DNA of 64,000 nt from Macrostomum hystrix (GCA_950097015.1 CATNEN010000035.1:1538099-1602098); one strand, 5' to 3'. Shown: positions 21,806 through 34,330, counted from the first letter of the stretch. Notes: generated by a model from the letters alone, not told the origin. A program made the numbers and translations.

Positions 21806-22301
21806 TAGTGTTTATAAGCGAGGGTGGAGTGTTTATTAGTGAGGGTGGAGTGTTTATTAGTGAGGGTGGAGTGTTCATTAGTGAGGGTGGAGTGTTTGTT
21901 AGTGAGGGTGGAGTGTTTATTAGTGAGGGTGGAGTGTTTGTTAGTGAGGGTGGAGTGTTTATTAGTGTGGGTGGAGTGTTTATTAGTGGGGGTGGAGTGT
22001 TTATTAGTGAGGGTGGAGTGTTTATTAGTGAGGGTGGAGTGTTTATTAGTGAGGGTGGAGTGTTTATTAGTGAGGGTGGAGTGTTTATTAGTGAGGGTGG
22101 AGTGTTTATTAGTGAGGGTGGAGTGTTTATTAGTGAGGGTGGAGTGTTTATTAGTGAGGGTGGAGTGTTTATTAGTGAGGGTGGAGTGTTTATTAGTGAG
22201 GGTGGAGTGTTTATTAGTGAGGGTGGAGTGTTTATTAGTGAGGGTGGAGTGTTTATTAGTGAGGGTGGAGTGTTTATTAGTGAGGGTGGAGTGTTTACTT
22301 A
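21806..22301. repeat. 21-bp minisatellite downstream of the PDZ gene
   Basis: About 23 copies of GAGGGTGGAGTGTTTATTAG plus T, very homogeneous at the 3' side and more variable at the start. Confidence 0.98.
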
Positions 22302-22715
22302 ATTTATTTACATTCTGCCTTTTAGAGCGAGGACTCGAAGAGACTGCTTTAAACCAACCGTTAGTCAACAGAAACAAATCAATTATTAGTAAACCAGTGC
22401 GGACCCTTGCCTGCCAATCCGTGAAGAATTTTTTATACCTTTCCAATTAAACGCACTTTTAGCTTTTGGAGATATTTTTACCTGAAAGACTAGCTTTGTA
22501 CGCCTTTTTGTCCGTTATCTGTCAATCAAAATTATTGTTCACTTCGTGTGACCTACAAAAAGGAAAGAACTTTAAAATGAAGTTGGTTTTCGCTCCTCAG
22601 ATAAATACTTCCATTGATCTTTTTTACATTTTTTTATTCGAAAAGTTCGATTTATTTATTAAAAAATTGCATCCTGCAGCTTTGAGTCTTACTAGATTTC
22701 ATAGATCTCATCCCG
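22302..22715. other. Intergenic, no gene seen
   Basis: AT-rich spacer between two minisatellites, without recognisable features. Confidence 0.5.
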
Positions 22716-22718
22716 AGA

Positions 22719-23313
22719 ATGTAGGGGTGAGACTGTAGGGGTGAGAATGTAGGGGTGAGACTGTAGGGGTGAGACTGCAGGGGTGAGACTGTAGGGGTGA
22801 GACTGCAGGGGTGAGACTGCAGGGGTGAGACTGCAGGGGTGAGACTGCAGGGGTGAGACTGCAGGGGTGAGACTGCAGGGGTGAGACTGCAGGGGTGAGA
22901 CTGCAGGGGTGAGACTGCAGGGGTGAGACTGCAGGGGTGAGACTGCAGGGGTGAGACTGCAGGGGTGAGACTGCAGGGGTGAGACTGCAGGGGTGAGACT
23001 GCAGGGGTGAGACTGCAGGGGTGAGACTGCAGGGGTGAGACTGCAGGGGTGAGACTGCAGGGGTGAGACTGCAGGGGTGAGACTGCAGGGGTGAGACTGC
23101 AGGGGTGAGACTGCAGGGGTGAGACTGCAGGGGTGAGACTGCAGGGGTGAGACTGCAGGGGTGAGACTGCAGGGGTGAGACTGCAGGGGTGAGACTGCAG
23201 GGGTGAGACTGCAGGGGTGAGACTGCAGGGGTGAGACTGCAGGGGTGAGACTGCAGGGGTGAGACTGCAGGGGTGAGACTGCAGGGGTGAGACTGCAGGG
23301 GTGAGACTGCAGG
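22719..23313. repeat. 14-bp minisatellite (GAGACTGCAGGGGT)n
   Basis: About 42 copies. The first few carry TGTAGGGG, then nearly all are identical TGCAGGGG, indicating recent homogenisation. Confidence 0.98.
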
Positions 23314-23698
23314 GCCCTAATCTACAAAGTTTGCTAGTCGCGTTACTGGGTATTTTACTTTCGATAATTACCTTTAAAACAATATTTTCGCAAGATAAAT
23401 TGCTTCTCTGAGCAGCTCACATGCATCAGAAAATTTAATTAAAATGCTTTCTAATTATATTTTTCTCTTAGTAGATATATTTTCAAATCTCGTAAACATT
23501 TGGCGAAAAATGATTTCAATTTATGGCACTTTACAAAGAAAACAGGTTCCTGAAAAAATCGGCTAAATTTTGAATAATTTATTGACATCACATTGGCATA
23601 ACTCACCTGTCACTTACCTTAGTCTTCAGGTCAATTAGTACAAAGGGATAAACAGGAAGAGTGATTAGAAATTTTACCTTGAAAATAGGACAGAAAAA

Positions 23699-24056
<358 letters not shown>

Positions 24057-24070
24057 CACAGTGAGCTCAC

Positions 24071-25905
24071 CAGAGACAAAATACTGTACGTAGGCAACGG
24101 CAGCATCCGCAAAGTTGCGCAGTCGCAGACAGCTGACTGTGAGCAGAGCAGCCGTGTCTGTGTAACGCTGCTCCAGCAGTGTCTGCATCCCGCCTGGCGA
24201 CATTCGGCGGAAAGCGAACTCGCCGCCGGCGCTCTGTCCGGAGGTCGCAAACTCCATCTCGTAAACTCGCCAGTCGCTAGCGGAGAGCAGCAAGTCGCTG
24301 TTCGTACTGGCCCAGATCTCAGTACTGGTGTCGCTGCGCCTCAGTGACAGCTTGCTGTTTGAGAAGGCGCCGAATGTGGCCTCAAAGCTGAGCAGTGTGG
24401 TGCTCCATTTGGTGTACGGATACGAGCTATCCGGGAACAGGCCAATACCGAAGGCTGAGCCAGCTCTGATGGTCAGGCGAAGGCGGATGCGGTCGGCATC
24501 CAGGCCGCGGTTGAGGTCGTAGCACTCCAGGGCGTATTGGGAGGCCGCGCTGGTGTCAGCGGAACCGCTGGATTCGAAACTGCGGTTCACACTCGACCCG
24601 CTGCTCCATGGGATGCAGGCTGCGGTGAAGGGTGGGTGAGAGTTGAGTTAGAGTTGGGGGAGAGTTGGGTGACAGTTGGTTGAGAGTTGGGTGACAGTTG
24701 TGTGACAGTTGGGTGACAGTTGGGTGACAGTTGGGTGACAGTTGGGTGACAGTTGGGTGACAGTTGGGTGACAGTTGGGTGACAGTTGGGTGACAGTTGT
24801 GTGACAGTTGGGTGACAGTTGGGTGACAGTTGGTGAGAGTGGTGACAGTTGGGTGACAGTTGGGTGACAGTTGGGTGACAGTTGGGTGACAGTTGGGTGA
24901 CAGTTGGTGAGAGTTGGGTGACAGTTGGGTGACAGTTGGGTGACAGTTGGGTGACAGTTGGGTGAGAGTTGGGTGACAGTTGGTTGAGAGTTGGGTGACA
25001 GTTGTGTGACAGTTGGGTGACAGTTGGGTGACAGTTGGGTGACAGTTGGGTGAGAGTTGGGTGACAGTTGGGTGACAGTTGGGTGACAGTTGGGTGACAG
25101 TTGGGTGAGAGTTGGGTGACAGTTGGGTGACAGTTGGGTGACAGTTGTGTGACAGTTGGGTGACAGTTGTGTGAGAGTTGGGTGACTGGAGTGAATTACT
25201 AAGTGGCTTTAATGTCTCAGTGTTTCAGACAAGAAGCTCTCTTTTTTACAAAACTTTACCACCCTTTTTGTCATTGTCATGCTCACAGGCCCACTCAAGG
25301 CTCACGGACTATCTACTAGTGGTCCTTGTCAAGGCTTTGCTACGGAATATTTTAACAGCTTAAAATTCTCAAAATTGCTGACTCCACTCATTCTGATTGC
25401 CAAGTAGCAGTATTTTTTGTAGAATTTTTGTAGGGTGTAGCGTGGAAAAAAAATAAGTAGTCGATAGTGAGCTGCCTGTTTCAGCTCGAAAGCGTTGTCA
25501 ATAACAGGGACAGAAAGTACTTGAGATGCTCTTGAGAGCATCAGACTGACTCAGAAAGTCTAATAGTCACTCTGAAGTGAATGTGAATGATGCTCATGAG
25601 ATTGTGTATGATGCTCATGAGATTGTGAATGATGCTCATAAGATTGTGAATGATGCTCATGGCATTGTGAATGATGCTCATGGCATTGTGAATGATGCTC
25701 ATGAGATTGTGAATGATGCTCATGAGATTTTGAATGATGCTCATGAGATTGTGAATGATGCTCATGAGATTATGAATGATGCTCATGCGATTGTGAAAGA
25801 TGCTCATGGGAGGGGGAATATAACATGTTATTGAGAGTGTTGCTCACCTGCACGAACCAGAACAACAGTCAGTTGGCAAAGGACGATAAAGTTGAGAATT
25901 TTCAT
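24071..25905 (-). CDS. Secreted protein of unknown function (3' end unresolved)
   Basis: Minus strand. Exon 1 (25905-25848) encodes MKILNFIVLCQLTVVLVRA, a signal peptide, ending in phase 1 at GTGAGC. Exon 2 (24619-24071) follows TTCACCGCAG and adds 182 codons, starting with ACIPWSSG and ending YVQYFVSG at a GTGAGC donor. The domain has few cysteines and alternating hydrophobic residues (RIRLRLTIRAGSAFGIGLF, WRVYEMEF), suggesting a beta-sandwich, but I do not recognise the family. The next exon must lie beyond the (CTGT)n microsatellite: one reading after CAGTCAG gives a short tail to a stop near 23631, but the choice is uncertain. The phase-1 intron after the signal peptide matches the CUB-like genes. 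Intron 1 holds two minisatellites. Confidence 0.7.
24634..25185. repeat. 11-bp minisatellite (TTGGGTGACAG)n in an intron
   Basis: About 50 copies with G/C and length variants (TTGTGTGACAG, TTGGTGAGAG). Lies in intron 1 of the minus-strand secreted gene. Confidence 0.97.
25577..25815. repeat. 21-bp minisatellite in the same intron
   Basis: About 11 copies of GATTGTGAATGATGCTCATG plus A. A second, unrelated array in intron 1 of the minus-strand secreted gene. Confidence 0.97.
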
Positions 25906-26214
25906 AGTAGATCTGGATTAACTCCAATGGTAAGGATTTAAGGTTGCTTTTCTGCCTGCTCTGCTTGCTTTTCAATTGAGTGCTTTAGTTTTCAGATTAA
26001 TGAATGCACAACTCTTAACTTAATTATTTACACGCTTGATTGCACCGGGATTAGCTTTGGATATTGTGATGCCTTTTCTGTTTCCTGTTTAAAGCTGTTT
26101 CCACCCAATAATAATGCTCCATACAATTTTTCTCTATCATCCGACTAGACAAAACTGGCTGGCTTTGGCTGATAACTATAGGCTGGGGCTCTTGAGAGCC
26201 GGCTGCTAGGGGGA

Positions 26215-27215
26215 AGGCCTTGTAGAACCTGGTGAAAGCATTGTGAGAATCATGTGAGAGCATTGTGAGAATCATGTAAGAATATCGTGAGAATCAGGCG
26301 AGAGTGTCCTGAGAATCAGGCGAGAGTGTCCTGAGAATCAGGAGAGAGCATCGTGAGAATCAGGAGAGAGCATCGTGAGAATCAGGAGAGAGCATCGTGA
26401 GAATCAGGAGAAGATCGTGAATCCGTGAGAATCAGGAGAGAGCATCGTGAGAATCAGGAGAGAGCATCGTGAGAATCAGGAGAGAGCATCGTGAGAATCA
26501 GGAGAGAGCATCGTGAGAATCAGGAGAGAGCATCGTGAGAATCAGGTAAGAGAATTGTGAGAATCATGTAAGAGTATCGTGAGAATCAGGCGAGCGTGTC
26601 CTGAGAATCAGGAGAGATTATCGTGAGAATCAGGTGAGATTATAATCCTGAGAATCAGATAAGAGCATCGTGAGAATCAGGATAGAGAGTCCTGAGAATC
26701 AGGAGAGAGCATCATGAGAATCAGGAGAGAGTATCGTGAGAATCAGGAGAGCATCATGAGAATCAGGAGAGAGTATCGTGAGAATCAGGAGAGATTATCG
26801 TGAGAATCAGGTGAGATTATAATCCTGAGAATCAGATGAGAGCATCGTGAGAATCAGGAGAGAGTATCGTGAGAATCAGGAGAGAGTGTCCTGAGAATCA
26901 GGAGAGAGTGTCCTGAGAATCAGGAGAGAGTGTCCTGAGAATCAGGAGAGAGTGTCCTGAGAATCAGGAGAGAGTGTCCTGAGAATCAGGAGAGAGTGTC
27001 CTGAGAATCAGGAGAGAGTATCGTGAGAATCAGGAGAGAGTATCGTGAGAATCAGGAGAGAGTATCGTGAGAATCAGGAGAGAGTGTCGTGAGAATCAGG
27101 AGAGAGTATCGTGAGAATCAGGAGAGAGTGTCGTGAGAATCAGGAGAGAGTATCGTGAGAATCAGGAGAGAGTATCGTGAGAATCAGGAGAGAGTATCGT
27201 GAGAATCAGGTAAAA
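26215..27215. repeat. 22-bp minisatellite (GAGAATCAGGAGAGAGTATC+GT)n
   Basis: About 45 copies with two interspersed unit classes, GTATCGT/GCATCGT and GTGTCCT. A run of six GTGTCCT units at 26880-27000 indicates local amplification. Confidence 0.97.
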
Positions 27216-27615
27216 GCACTGAGGCACCGCAGTCACAAGGCTGCACTGTTTTTCATGCATTTTCCGATTCTGTCCTCTGAAGGCTAAAAGTACTTTTGCA
27301 ATTCAATTATCAAAATGGGCTGACAATTTAGTGGGATGGGATTCAGTGAACTTACGTTAATTAATAGCCGTGGATTTGGCATTTATGAGGCATTGGCAAG
27401 AATGGTTTTTACTAGCATTAGTTTATTTTGCTGATGGTTTTTGATACCTCCTAATGCTCATTGACATTATCTACTTCAATCGATAATAATATTTCTTTTA
27501 TAAAACTCTAAATTCTACTCACTACTCACTACTTACTATCAGTAGGAAACGAAAGTAATTGTGTAAATTAATTAAGGCAGAATTACAGTTTCATAAAATA
27601 TTTTTGCAATTCAAT
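27216..27615. other. Intergenic, no gene seen
   Basis: AT-rich unique sequence between two arrays; nothing recognised. Confidence 0.5.
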
Positions 27616-27617
27616 CA

Positions 27618-28052
27618 GGTGTCTCGGATGGGGTATTTCGGATGGGGTATTTCGGATGGGGTATTTCGGATGGGGTATTTCGGATGGAGCATTTCGGATG
27701 GGGTATTTCGGATGGGGTATTTCGGGTGGGGTAATTCCAATGGGGCATTTCGGATGGGTTTATTCCAATGGGGTATTTCGGATGGAGTATTTCGGATGGG
27801 GTAATTCCAATGGGGCATTTCGGATGGGGTAATTCCAATGGGGTATTTCGGATGGAGTATTTCGGATGGGGTAATTCCAATGGGGCATTTCGGATGGGGT
27901 AATTCCAATGGGGCATTTCGGATGGGGTATTTCGGATGGGGTATTTCGGATGGGGTATTTCGGATGGGGTATTTCGGATGGGTTAGTTCGGATGGGGTAA
28001 TTCCAATGGGGTATTTAAGATGGGGTATTTCGGATGGGGTATTTCGGGTTTT
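27618..28052. repeat. 14-bp minisatellite with two unit types
   Basis: About 31 units of TATTTCGGATGGGG interspersed with TAATTCCAATGGGG. Open frames of MGYFGWGISDGVFR type are repeat artefacts. Confidence 0.97.
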
Positions 28053-28054
28053 TC

Positions 28055-28830
28055 TTATTTCGAGCACTATATTTTCTCTTGTAATCGGACTTCTCTGCAA
28101 ATGTTAACAAAAATTAATAGTACTCACGAGAGGCCAAGACATTTATAGCAGATATTAAAGGAAGGATCCGGTAAAGAGAAATAGAAGGGCCAGCTGCAAT
28201 TCCTGAAGCACAATGCGCACCTGGCCTTGTCTGAGTTGCCGAGTTGCTTAGTTAAAGCCATCAGGAATTTTCCAGATGTCCGCATTGGCTACGGCCGGCA
28301 TCATTTTTAATAGGCGGGAACTAAATCTTATTAGGAAGTGAAGGGGATTGTGAACACACTGGGGAAGAGAATCCAGGTGCCCAGCCTAATCACCGCCGAA
28401 AAAAAACCCCGACTCAACACACCAGTGTCTCATTCGTCGCAATGTTATCAATAAATGGGATTTTCGTATTCGTTTGCGCTGTTCAAATATGTCCCTAAAG
28501 TCGTGGGATAATTTGAGGCTGGTCGCGTGTCTCGTTGCTTCTTTTTATTATTATTTGCTTTTTTCTGCTTTTAGATTGAAGAAAAGCAGCGGACTTGAAT
28601 TAAGTCCTATAGCTTGAGCTAGCTTTAGCCACCCACTCGGGCCTTTGTTAAGTTTGCCTGACTGATGGGCCAGAAAATTGAACTGACAAGCTGCTTGAGG
28701 TGGGTGCGACAAATCTGCAGCTTTGATGGCTTTCCGCGTATCAATTTTCAATATCTCAAAGCTAACATTATGAAATCTGGCGCACTACTTTCTTTGGTAA
28801 AATGGTGTGAAGAAAAAATGGCTCTCTCGA
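28055..28830. other. Intergenic, no gene supported
   Basis: Unique sequence between two arrays. A possible minus-strand donor (CTCGTGAGTAC near 28121) stands alone; I could not build a gene from it. Confidence 0.4.
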
Positions 28831-28834
28831 ACTG

Positions 28835-29880
28835 AAATAATCCCAAACTGAAAAGATCCCAAACTCAAAGATCCCAAACAGGAAAGATCCCAAACTGGAA
28901 AGATCACAAATTATATAACGATAAAAAAATGGAGAGAACCCTAATTAGAAAGATCCCAAACAGGAAAGATCCCAAACTGGAAAGATCCCAAACTGGAAAG
29001 ATCCCAAACGCAAATATCCCAAACGCAAAGATCCCAAATTATAAAGATCCCAGATTATAAAGATCCCAAATTATAAAGATCCCAGATTATAAAGATCCCA
29101 AATTATAAAGGATTCCAAAATTAAAAATCCCAAACTCAAAGATCAAAAATTATAAAGAATTCCAAAATTAAAAAATCCCAAACTCAAAGATCCCAAATTA
29201 TAAAGATCCCAAACTCAAAGATCCCAAATTATAAAGATCCCAAACTCAAAGATCCCAAATTACAAGTATAAAGATCCCAAACTCAAAGATCCAAAATTAC
29301 AAAGATCCCAAATTATAAAGATCCCAAACTCAAAGATCCCAAATTATAAAGATCCCAAACTCAAAGATCCAAAATTACAAGTATAAAGATCCCAAACTCA
29401 AAGATCCCAAATTATAAAGATCCCAAACTCAAAGATCCCAAATTATAAAGGATTCCAAAATAAAAAATCCCAAACTCAAAGATCCCAAACTCAAAGATCC
29501 CAAATTATAAAGGATTCCAAAATAAAAAATCCCAAACTCAAAGATCCCAAACTCAAAGATCCAAAATTATAAAGGATTCCAAAATAAAAAATCCCAAACT
29601 CAAAGATCCCAAACTCAAAGATCCCAAACTCAAAGATCCCAAACTCAAAGATCCCAAATTATAAAGATCCCAAACTCAAAGATCCCAAACTCAAAGATCC
29701 CAAACTCAAAGATCCCAAACTCAAAGATCCCAAATTATAAAGATCCCAAACTCAAAGATCCCAAACTCAAAGATCCCAAACTCGAAGATCCCAAACTCGA
29801 AGATCCCAAATTCAAAGATCCCAAATTATAAAGATCCCAAACTCAAAGATCCCAAGCTCAGCGATCTCAGACTGAAGGAT
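28835..29880. repeat. 15/16-bp AT-rich minisatellite (GATCCCAAACTCAAA)n
   Basis: About 65 units of two classes, GATCCCAAACTCAAA (15 bp) and GATCCCAAATTATAAA (16 bp), with a longer composite containing GGATTCCAAAATAAAAAATC repeated at 29448-29600. The oldest-looking part is at the 5' end (CAGGAAA, CTGGAAA variants). Confidence 0.96.
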
Positions 29881-29884
29881 TCCT

Positions 29885-30450
29885 TAAGTGGTAATGTGAT
29901 TTCATATAGGCCTATTTGCCAAGAAAATCATTATAATCAGCCTGGTAGGTACTGCACTGCCTTGACTTACTTTGACTTAGCGGCAGGGAGCCTCCATACT
30001 GCACTGCCATTCTAATCGCAGTTTTTTTATTTTAAAGTGGACGTTGAGTCATCTAAACTACAGATTTAACTCGCTTAGCTACCCTAACAACATGGGCAGC
30101 GGCACAGAAAAATCGCTACATCATGCACCAGCCATCTGCGAAGAACAACTAAACTACCACATAGCAACCGAATCAACCGTACCCCAAACTGGATTCAGAA
30201 GCCATGCTGTAACCATGATGCTGCACAAGCATTTAATTCAATTCTTTGCGAATCGCAACATCTATCCCATACCATATTTGTAATCAACAATCCTAAATAT
30301 GTGCCATTGGAGTGATTTTTAACATGCAAGTTAACTGGCAATCATTACCTTTTTAGCTTGAAGCAAGGGCTTGTTTGTCTTTAAGGCCTCAAAGGCTATA
30401 ATAGATACAGAATCCAAGAGACAACAGTGGGTCGCATTGACTGGGGAGAA
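29885..30450. other. Intergenic, no gene supported
   Basis: Contains a 79-codon plus-strand open frame (30044-30283) without recognisable domain or signal; not called. Confidence 0.45.
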
Positions 30451-30454
30451 ATGA

Positions 30455-31067
30455 GACAGGGGAAAGATGAGATCGGGAGAAAAGAGACAGGGAGAGAAGA
30501 GACAGGGGAGAGAAGAGACAGGGGAGAGAAGAGACAGGGGAGAGAAGAGACAGGGGAGAGAAGAGACAGGGGAGAGAAAGAGACAGGGGAGAGAAGAGAC
30601 AGGGGAGAGAAGAGACAGGGGAGAGAAGAGACAGGGGAGAGAAGAGACAGGGGAGAGAAGAGACAGGGGAGAGATAAGACTGCAGGGGAGAGAAGAGACA
30701 GGGGAGAGAAGAGACAGGGGAGAGAAGAGACAGGGGAGAGATAAGACTGCAGGGGAGAGAAGAGACAGGGGAGAGAAGAGACAGGGGAGAGAAGAGACAG
30801 GGGAGAGAAGAGACAGGGGAGAGAAGAGACAGGGGAGAGAAGAGACAGGGGAGAGAAGAGACAGGGGAGAGAAGAGACAGGGGAGAGAAGAGACAGGGGA
30901 GAGAAGAGACAGGGGAGAGAAGAGACAGGGGAGAGAAGAGACAGGGGAGAGAAGAGACAGGGGAGAGAAGAGACAGGGGAGAGAAGAGACAGGGGAGAGA
31001 AGAGACAGGGGAGAGAAGAGACAGGGGAGAGAAGAGACAGGGGAGAGAAGAGACAGGGGAGAGAAGG
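30455..31067. repeat. 16-bp minisatellite (GGGAGAGAAGAGACAG)n
   Basis: About 38 copies, two of which are the variant GATAAGACTGCAGGG. Differs by one base from the reverse complement of the unit at 1.0-2.4 kb (GGGAGAGATGAGACAG). Confidence 0.98.
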
Positions 31068-31202
31068 TATAGATGCCAAACCTAGGATTAGAAAAACACA
31101 GTGTCATTATTTCAACCGTTACGAAATTAAGCGACATTAAATCAAAGTGAAATCACATTTCTGTTTAAAAAATCAACCACTGCTATATAGCAATCGGAAG
31201 CA

Positions 31203-31208
31203 TTTATT
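31203..31208 (-). terminator. Candidate polyadenylation signal of the HEY gene
   Basis: AATAAA on the minus strand, 378 bp downstream of the HEY stop codon. Confidence 0.45.
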
Positions 31209-31585
31209 GTATGTACATCAATTTTTTAAGGCCGAAAAACTACTAGCGAACAAAAACTGAACATGAATTTGAATAATTCAGTACAATGCGCAAATGAGCG
31301 AACATTGAAATTACGCGATTTCGACTCGTTGGAAAAATAAATGTTACTATTATTGCAGGGAAATTTGAATTTATTTACACATTCGAATTTTGGCAGAACT
31401 GAAAACGCGAAAATGCTTCGTAAACTTGTGCGATGAAGAATGATGGTTGTCATTCACTTTCCAGATTCACACAGAGATGACTATTGATTGATTGACACAT
31501 TGACAGCATATAAAATTTGTGTACTTGGCAGCACTCCATTATGTACAGTTCAGTATCAGTCTCCGCATTGTAGCAATCAATCAAA

Positions 31586-34330
31586 TTAGGTGAAGGCACC
31601 AATGTCCGCGCCACCCCAAGGCCTGTACGGCTTCTGTGGAGTCAGCGGATGCTGCTGATAATGATGATGCTGAGGCTGCTGCTGATGATGCTGCTGATCG
31701 TGCTGCTGGAACTGATGATAGTGCTGCTGCTGCTGCTGCTGCTGCTGATCGTGCTGCGACGCCAGACTGTGATGCTGCTGCTGCTGTTGCTGATAGTAAG
31801 CGGCAGTCGGGTTTGGATGCTGGCAGCTCTGCAGCAGGCCGCTAAATGAGCTTGGATGGTAATAGCCCGCGTTGCCATGACTACCGGCTGCACCGGTCGG
31901 AACGAAGGCGCCCATGGAACCGCCACCGCCGACGACACCGCCGCGTGGCTCAGATTCAAAGGCGGCCGCTGCGGCTGCTGCTGCGGCTGCTGCAGCGTAG
32001 CCAGCCGATAGGCCCGTCGGCGGAGCGGCTGCCGCCGCTGTCTGCCACGCGCCAGCTGACGGTGGCGGCAGCGGCGGCAGCGATGGAGGCGACGGTGGCG
32101 ACACGGGCAGCAGGCCGGCTCCTGGCGGGCGCGTAACGGACGTTGACGCGGATCGTTGAGCGCTGCACCACTGCAGGTGAGTCAGAAGGCGGCTGCGCAT
32201 CGAGTCCCAGTGCTGCTCGCCAGCCAGCAGTGAGGAGCCGTTGTCGCCGCAGCCGAGCAGAAATCTGTGCACTTCGGCAGCGCACTCGCGGAATCCCATA
32301 TTTCTGGCGTCGATAGCAACCGCCGCGGCGTCCGTTGGCGAACCGACGCCGCCGCCCTTCTGCTGCTGATGCTGCAGTGAGCGCAGGTAATCCACCGTCA
32401 TCTGCAGAATCTCGGCCTTCTCAAGCTTGGCCGAGCCCTGTTTCTCGAATGCGCTCGGCACCAGGCGCTTCAGCTCGCTCAGGCTGCTGTTGATTCGATC
32501 TCGACGACGCTTCTCGATCATCTGCGTGCAGCGCGGAATTGGGATTTTCCAGTGAGGACAGACTCAGGAGCTTGGTGGGAATAGGGGAACAGATGAGACA
32601 CGAGAGAGGATGAGACACGAGAGAGATGAGACACGAGAGAGATGAGACACGAGAGGGATGAGACACGGGAGGGATGAGACACGAGAGAGATGAGACACGA
32701 GAGAGATGAGACACGAGAGAGATGAGACACGAGAGAGATGAGACACGAGAGGGATGAGACACGGGAGGGATGAGACACGAGAGAGATGAGACACGAGAGA
32801 GATGAGACACGAGAGAGATGAGACGAGAGAGAGATGAGACACAAGAGAGATGAGACACGAGAGAGATGAGACACGAGAGGGATGAGACACGGAAGAGATG
32901 AGACACGGAAGAGATGAAACACGAGAGAGATGAGAAACGAGAGAGATGAGACACGAGAGAGATGAGACACGAGAGAGATGAGACACGGGAGGGATGAGAC
33001 ACGAGAGAGATGAGACATGAGAGAGATGAGACACGAGAGAGATGAGACAAGAGAGAGATGAGACACGGGAGGGATGAGACACGAGAGAGATGAGACATGA
33101 GAGAGATGAGACACGGGAGAGATGAGACACGAGAGAGATGAGACACGAGAGAGATGAGACGAGAGAGAGATGAGACACGAGAGAGATGAGACACGAGAGA
33201 GATGAGACACGAGAGAGATGAGACACGAGAGAGATGAGACACGGAAGAGATGAGACACGGAAGAGATGAAACACGAGAGAGATGAGAAACGAGAGAGATG
33301 AGACACGAGAGAGATGAGACAAGAGAGAGATGAGACACGGGAGGGATGAGACACGAGAGAGATGAGACATGAGAGAGATGAGACACGAGAGAGATGAGAC
33401 ATGAGAGAGATGAGACACGAGAGAGATGAGACACGAGAGAGATGAGACAAGAGAGAGATGAGACACGGGAGGGATGAGACACGAGAGAGATGAGACATGA
33501 GAGAGATGAGACACGAGAGAGATGAGACACGAGAGAGATGAGACACGGGAGGGATGAGACACGGGAGGGATGAGACACGAGAGAGATGAGACACGAGAGA
33601 GATGAGACATGAGAGAGATGAGACACGAGAGAAATGGGACACGACAGAGATGAGAAACGAGAGAGATGAGACACGGAAGAGATGAGACACAGAAGAGATG
33701 AGACACGGAAGAGATGAGACACGGGAGAGATGAGACACGGGAGAGATGAGACACGGGAGAGATGAAACACGAGAGAGATGAGACACGGAAGAGATGAGAC
33801 ACGAGAGAGATAAGACACGGAAGAGATGAGACACGGAAGAAATGAGACACGGGAGAGATGAGACACGGGAGAGATGAGACACGGGAGAGATGAAACACGA
33901 GAGAGATGAGACACGGAAGAGATGAGACACGAGAGAAGACGAGACAGGGGAGAGATGAGACAGGGGAGAGATGAGACACGAGAGAGATGAGACACGAGAG
34001 AGATGAGACATGGGAAAAATAAGACACTAGCCGATCTATAGCAGAGTAACGACTATGCAAAAAGTGTGGCAAAGGCCTGAACTCACCCCTCGTCTTCTCT
34101 TCCTGTTTGCACTTTTAACATTCTGGCCCGGATATCTGCAATTGAAAAAGAAGGCGCAATCAATAATCAATGTACTGAGCTGTGATCTAGGCTGAAATAA
34201 AGTACAGAAGCACGGTACACAATGCAGTGCAGAGTTAACAACAGTACACTTACTGCATTGCCATTTCATCCGAGTCTGACTCACTGCTGTCGCAGCTTCC
34301 ACTCTGCTTCATCTGCATGTGCAGCTTCAT
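31586..34330 (-). CDS. hey: HEY-family bHLH-Orange transcriptional repressor
   Basis: Three exons on the minus strand, 353 residues: 34330-34254, 34135-34087 and 32521-31586. Phases and GT-AG sites agree. An acidic start (SSESDSDE) leads to the basic region [19 protein letters not shown] with [19 protein letters not shown], and helix 2 [15 protein letters not shown]. An Orange domain follows ([14 protein letters not shown], ending RLLTHLQ). Then come long Ala-, Pro- and Gln/His-rich stretches and the C-terminus [15 protein letters not shown]. The YRPW motif with a following (T)EIGAF-like block distinguishes HEY from HES (WRPW), as does Gly in place of Pro in the basic region. HEY proteins are nuclear Notch effectors that bind CACGTG-type sites (family knowledge); two CACGTG sites lie in its own 5' region. 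Intron 2 (1565 bp) is almost entirely a 16-bp minisatellite. Confidence 0.95.
32580..34022. repeat. 16-bp minisatellite filling HEY intron 2
   Basis: About 90 copies of GATGAGACACGAGAGA with many variants (GGGAGG, GGAAGA, ACAAGA). At 33940-33985 units read GATGAGACAGGGGAGA, the exact reverse complement of the 1.0-2.4 kb array unit. On the HEY sense strand the array is pyrimidine-rich. Confidence 0.98.

Noticed and set aside
23631-23690. Terminal exon for the minus-strand secreted gene (tail after CAGTCAG)
   Set aside because: Several acceptors in different frames are possible inside and beside the microsatellite, so I left the 3' end open.
30044-30283. 79-codon plus-strand frame
   Set aside because: No domain or supporting context.
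30331-31137. Overlapping repeat-protein frames on both strands (about 200-270 codons)
   Set aside because: Artefacts of the 16-bp GGGAGAGAAGAGACAG array.
32421-34072. Three overlapping 500-codon Ser/Leu/Val/His-rich frames on the minus strand
   Set aside because: All are the 16-bp HEY intron 2 minisatellite, which stays open in three frames.
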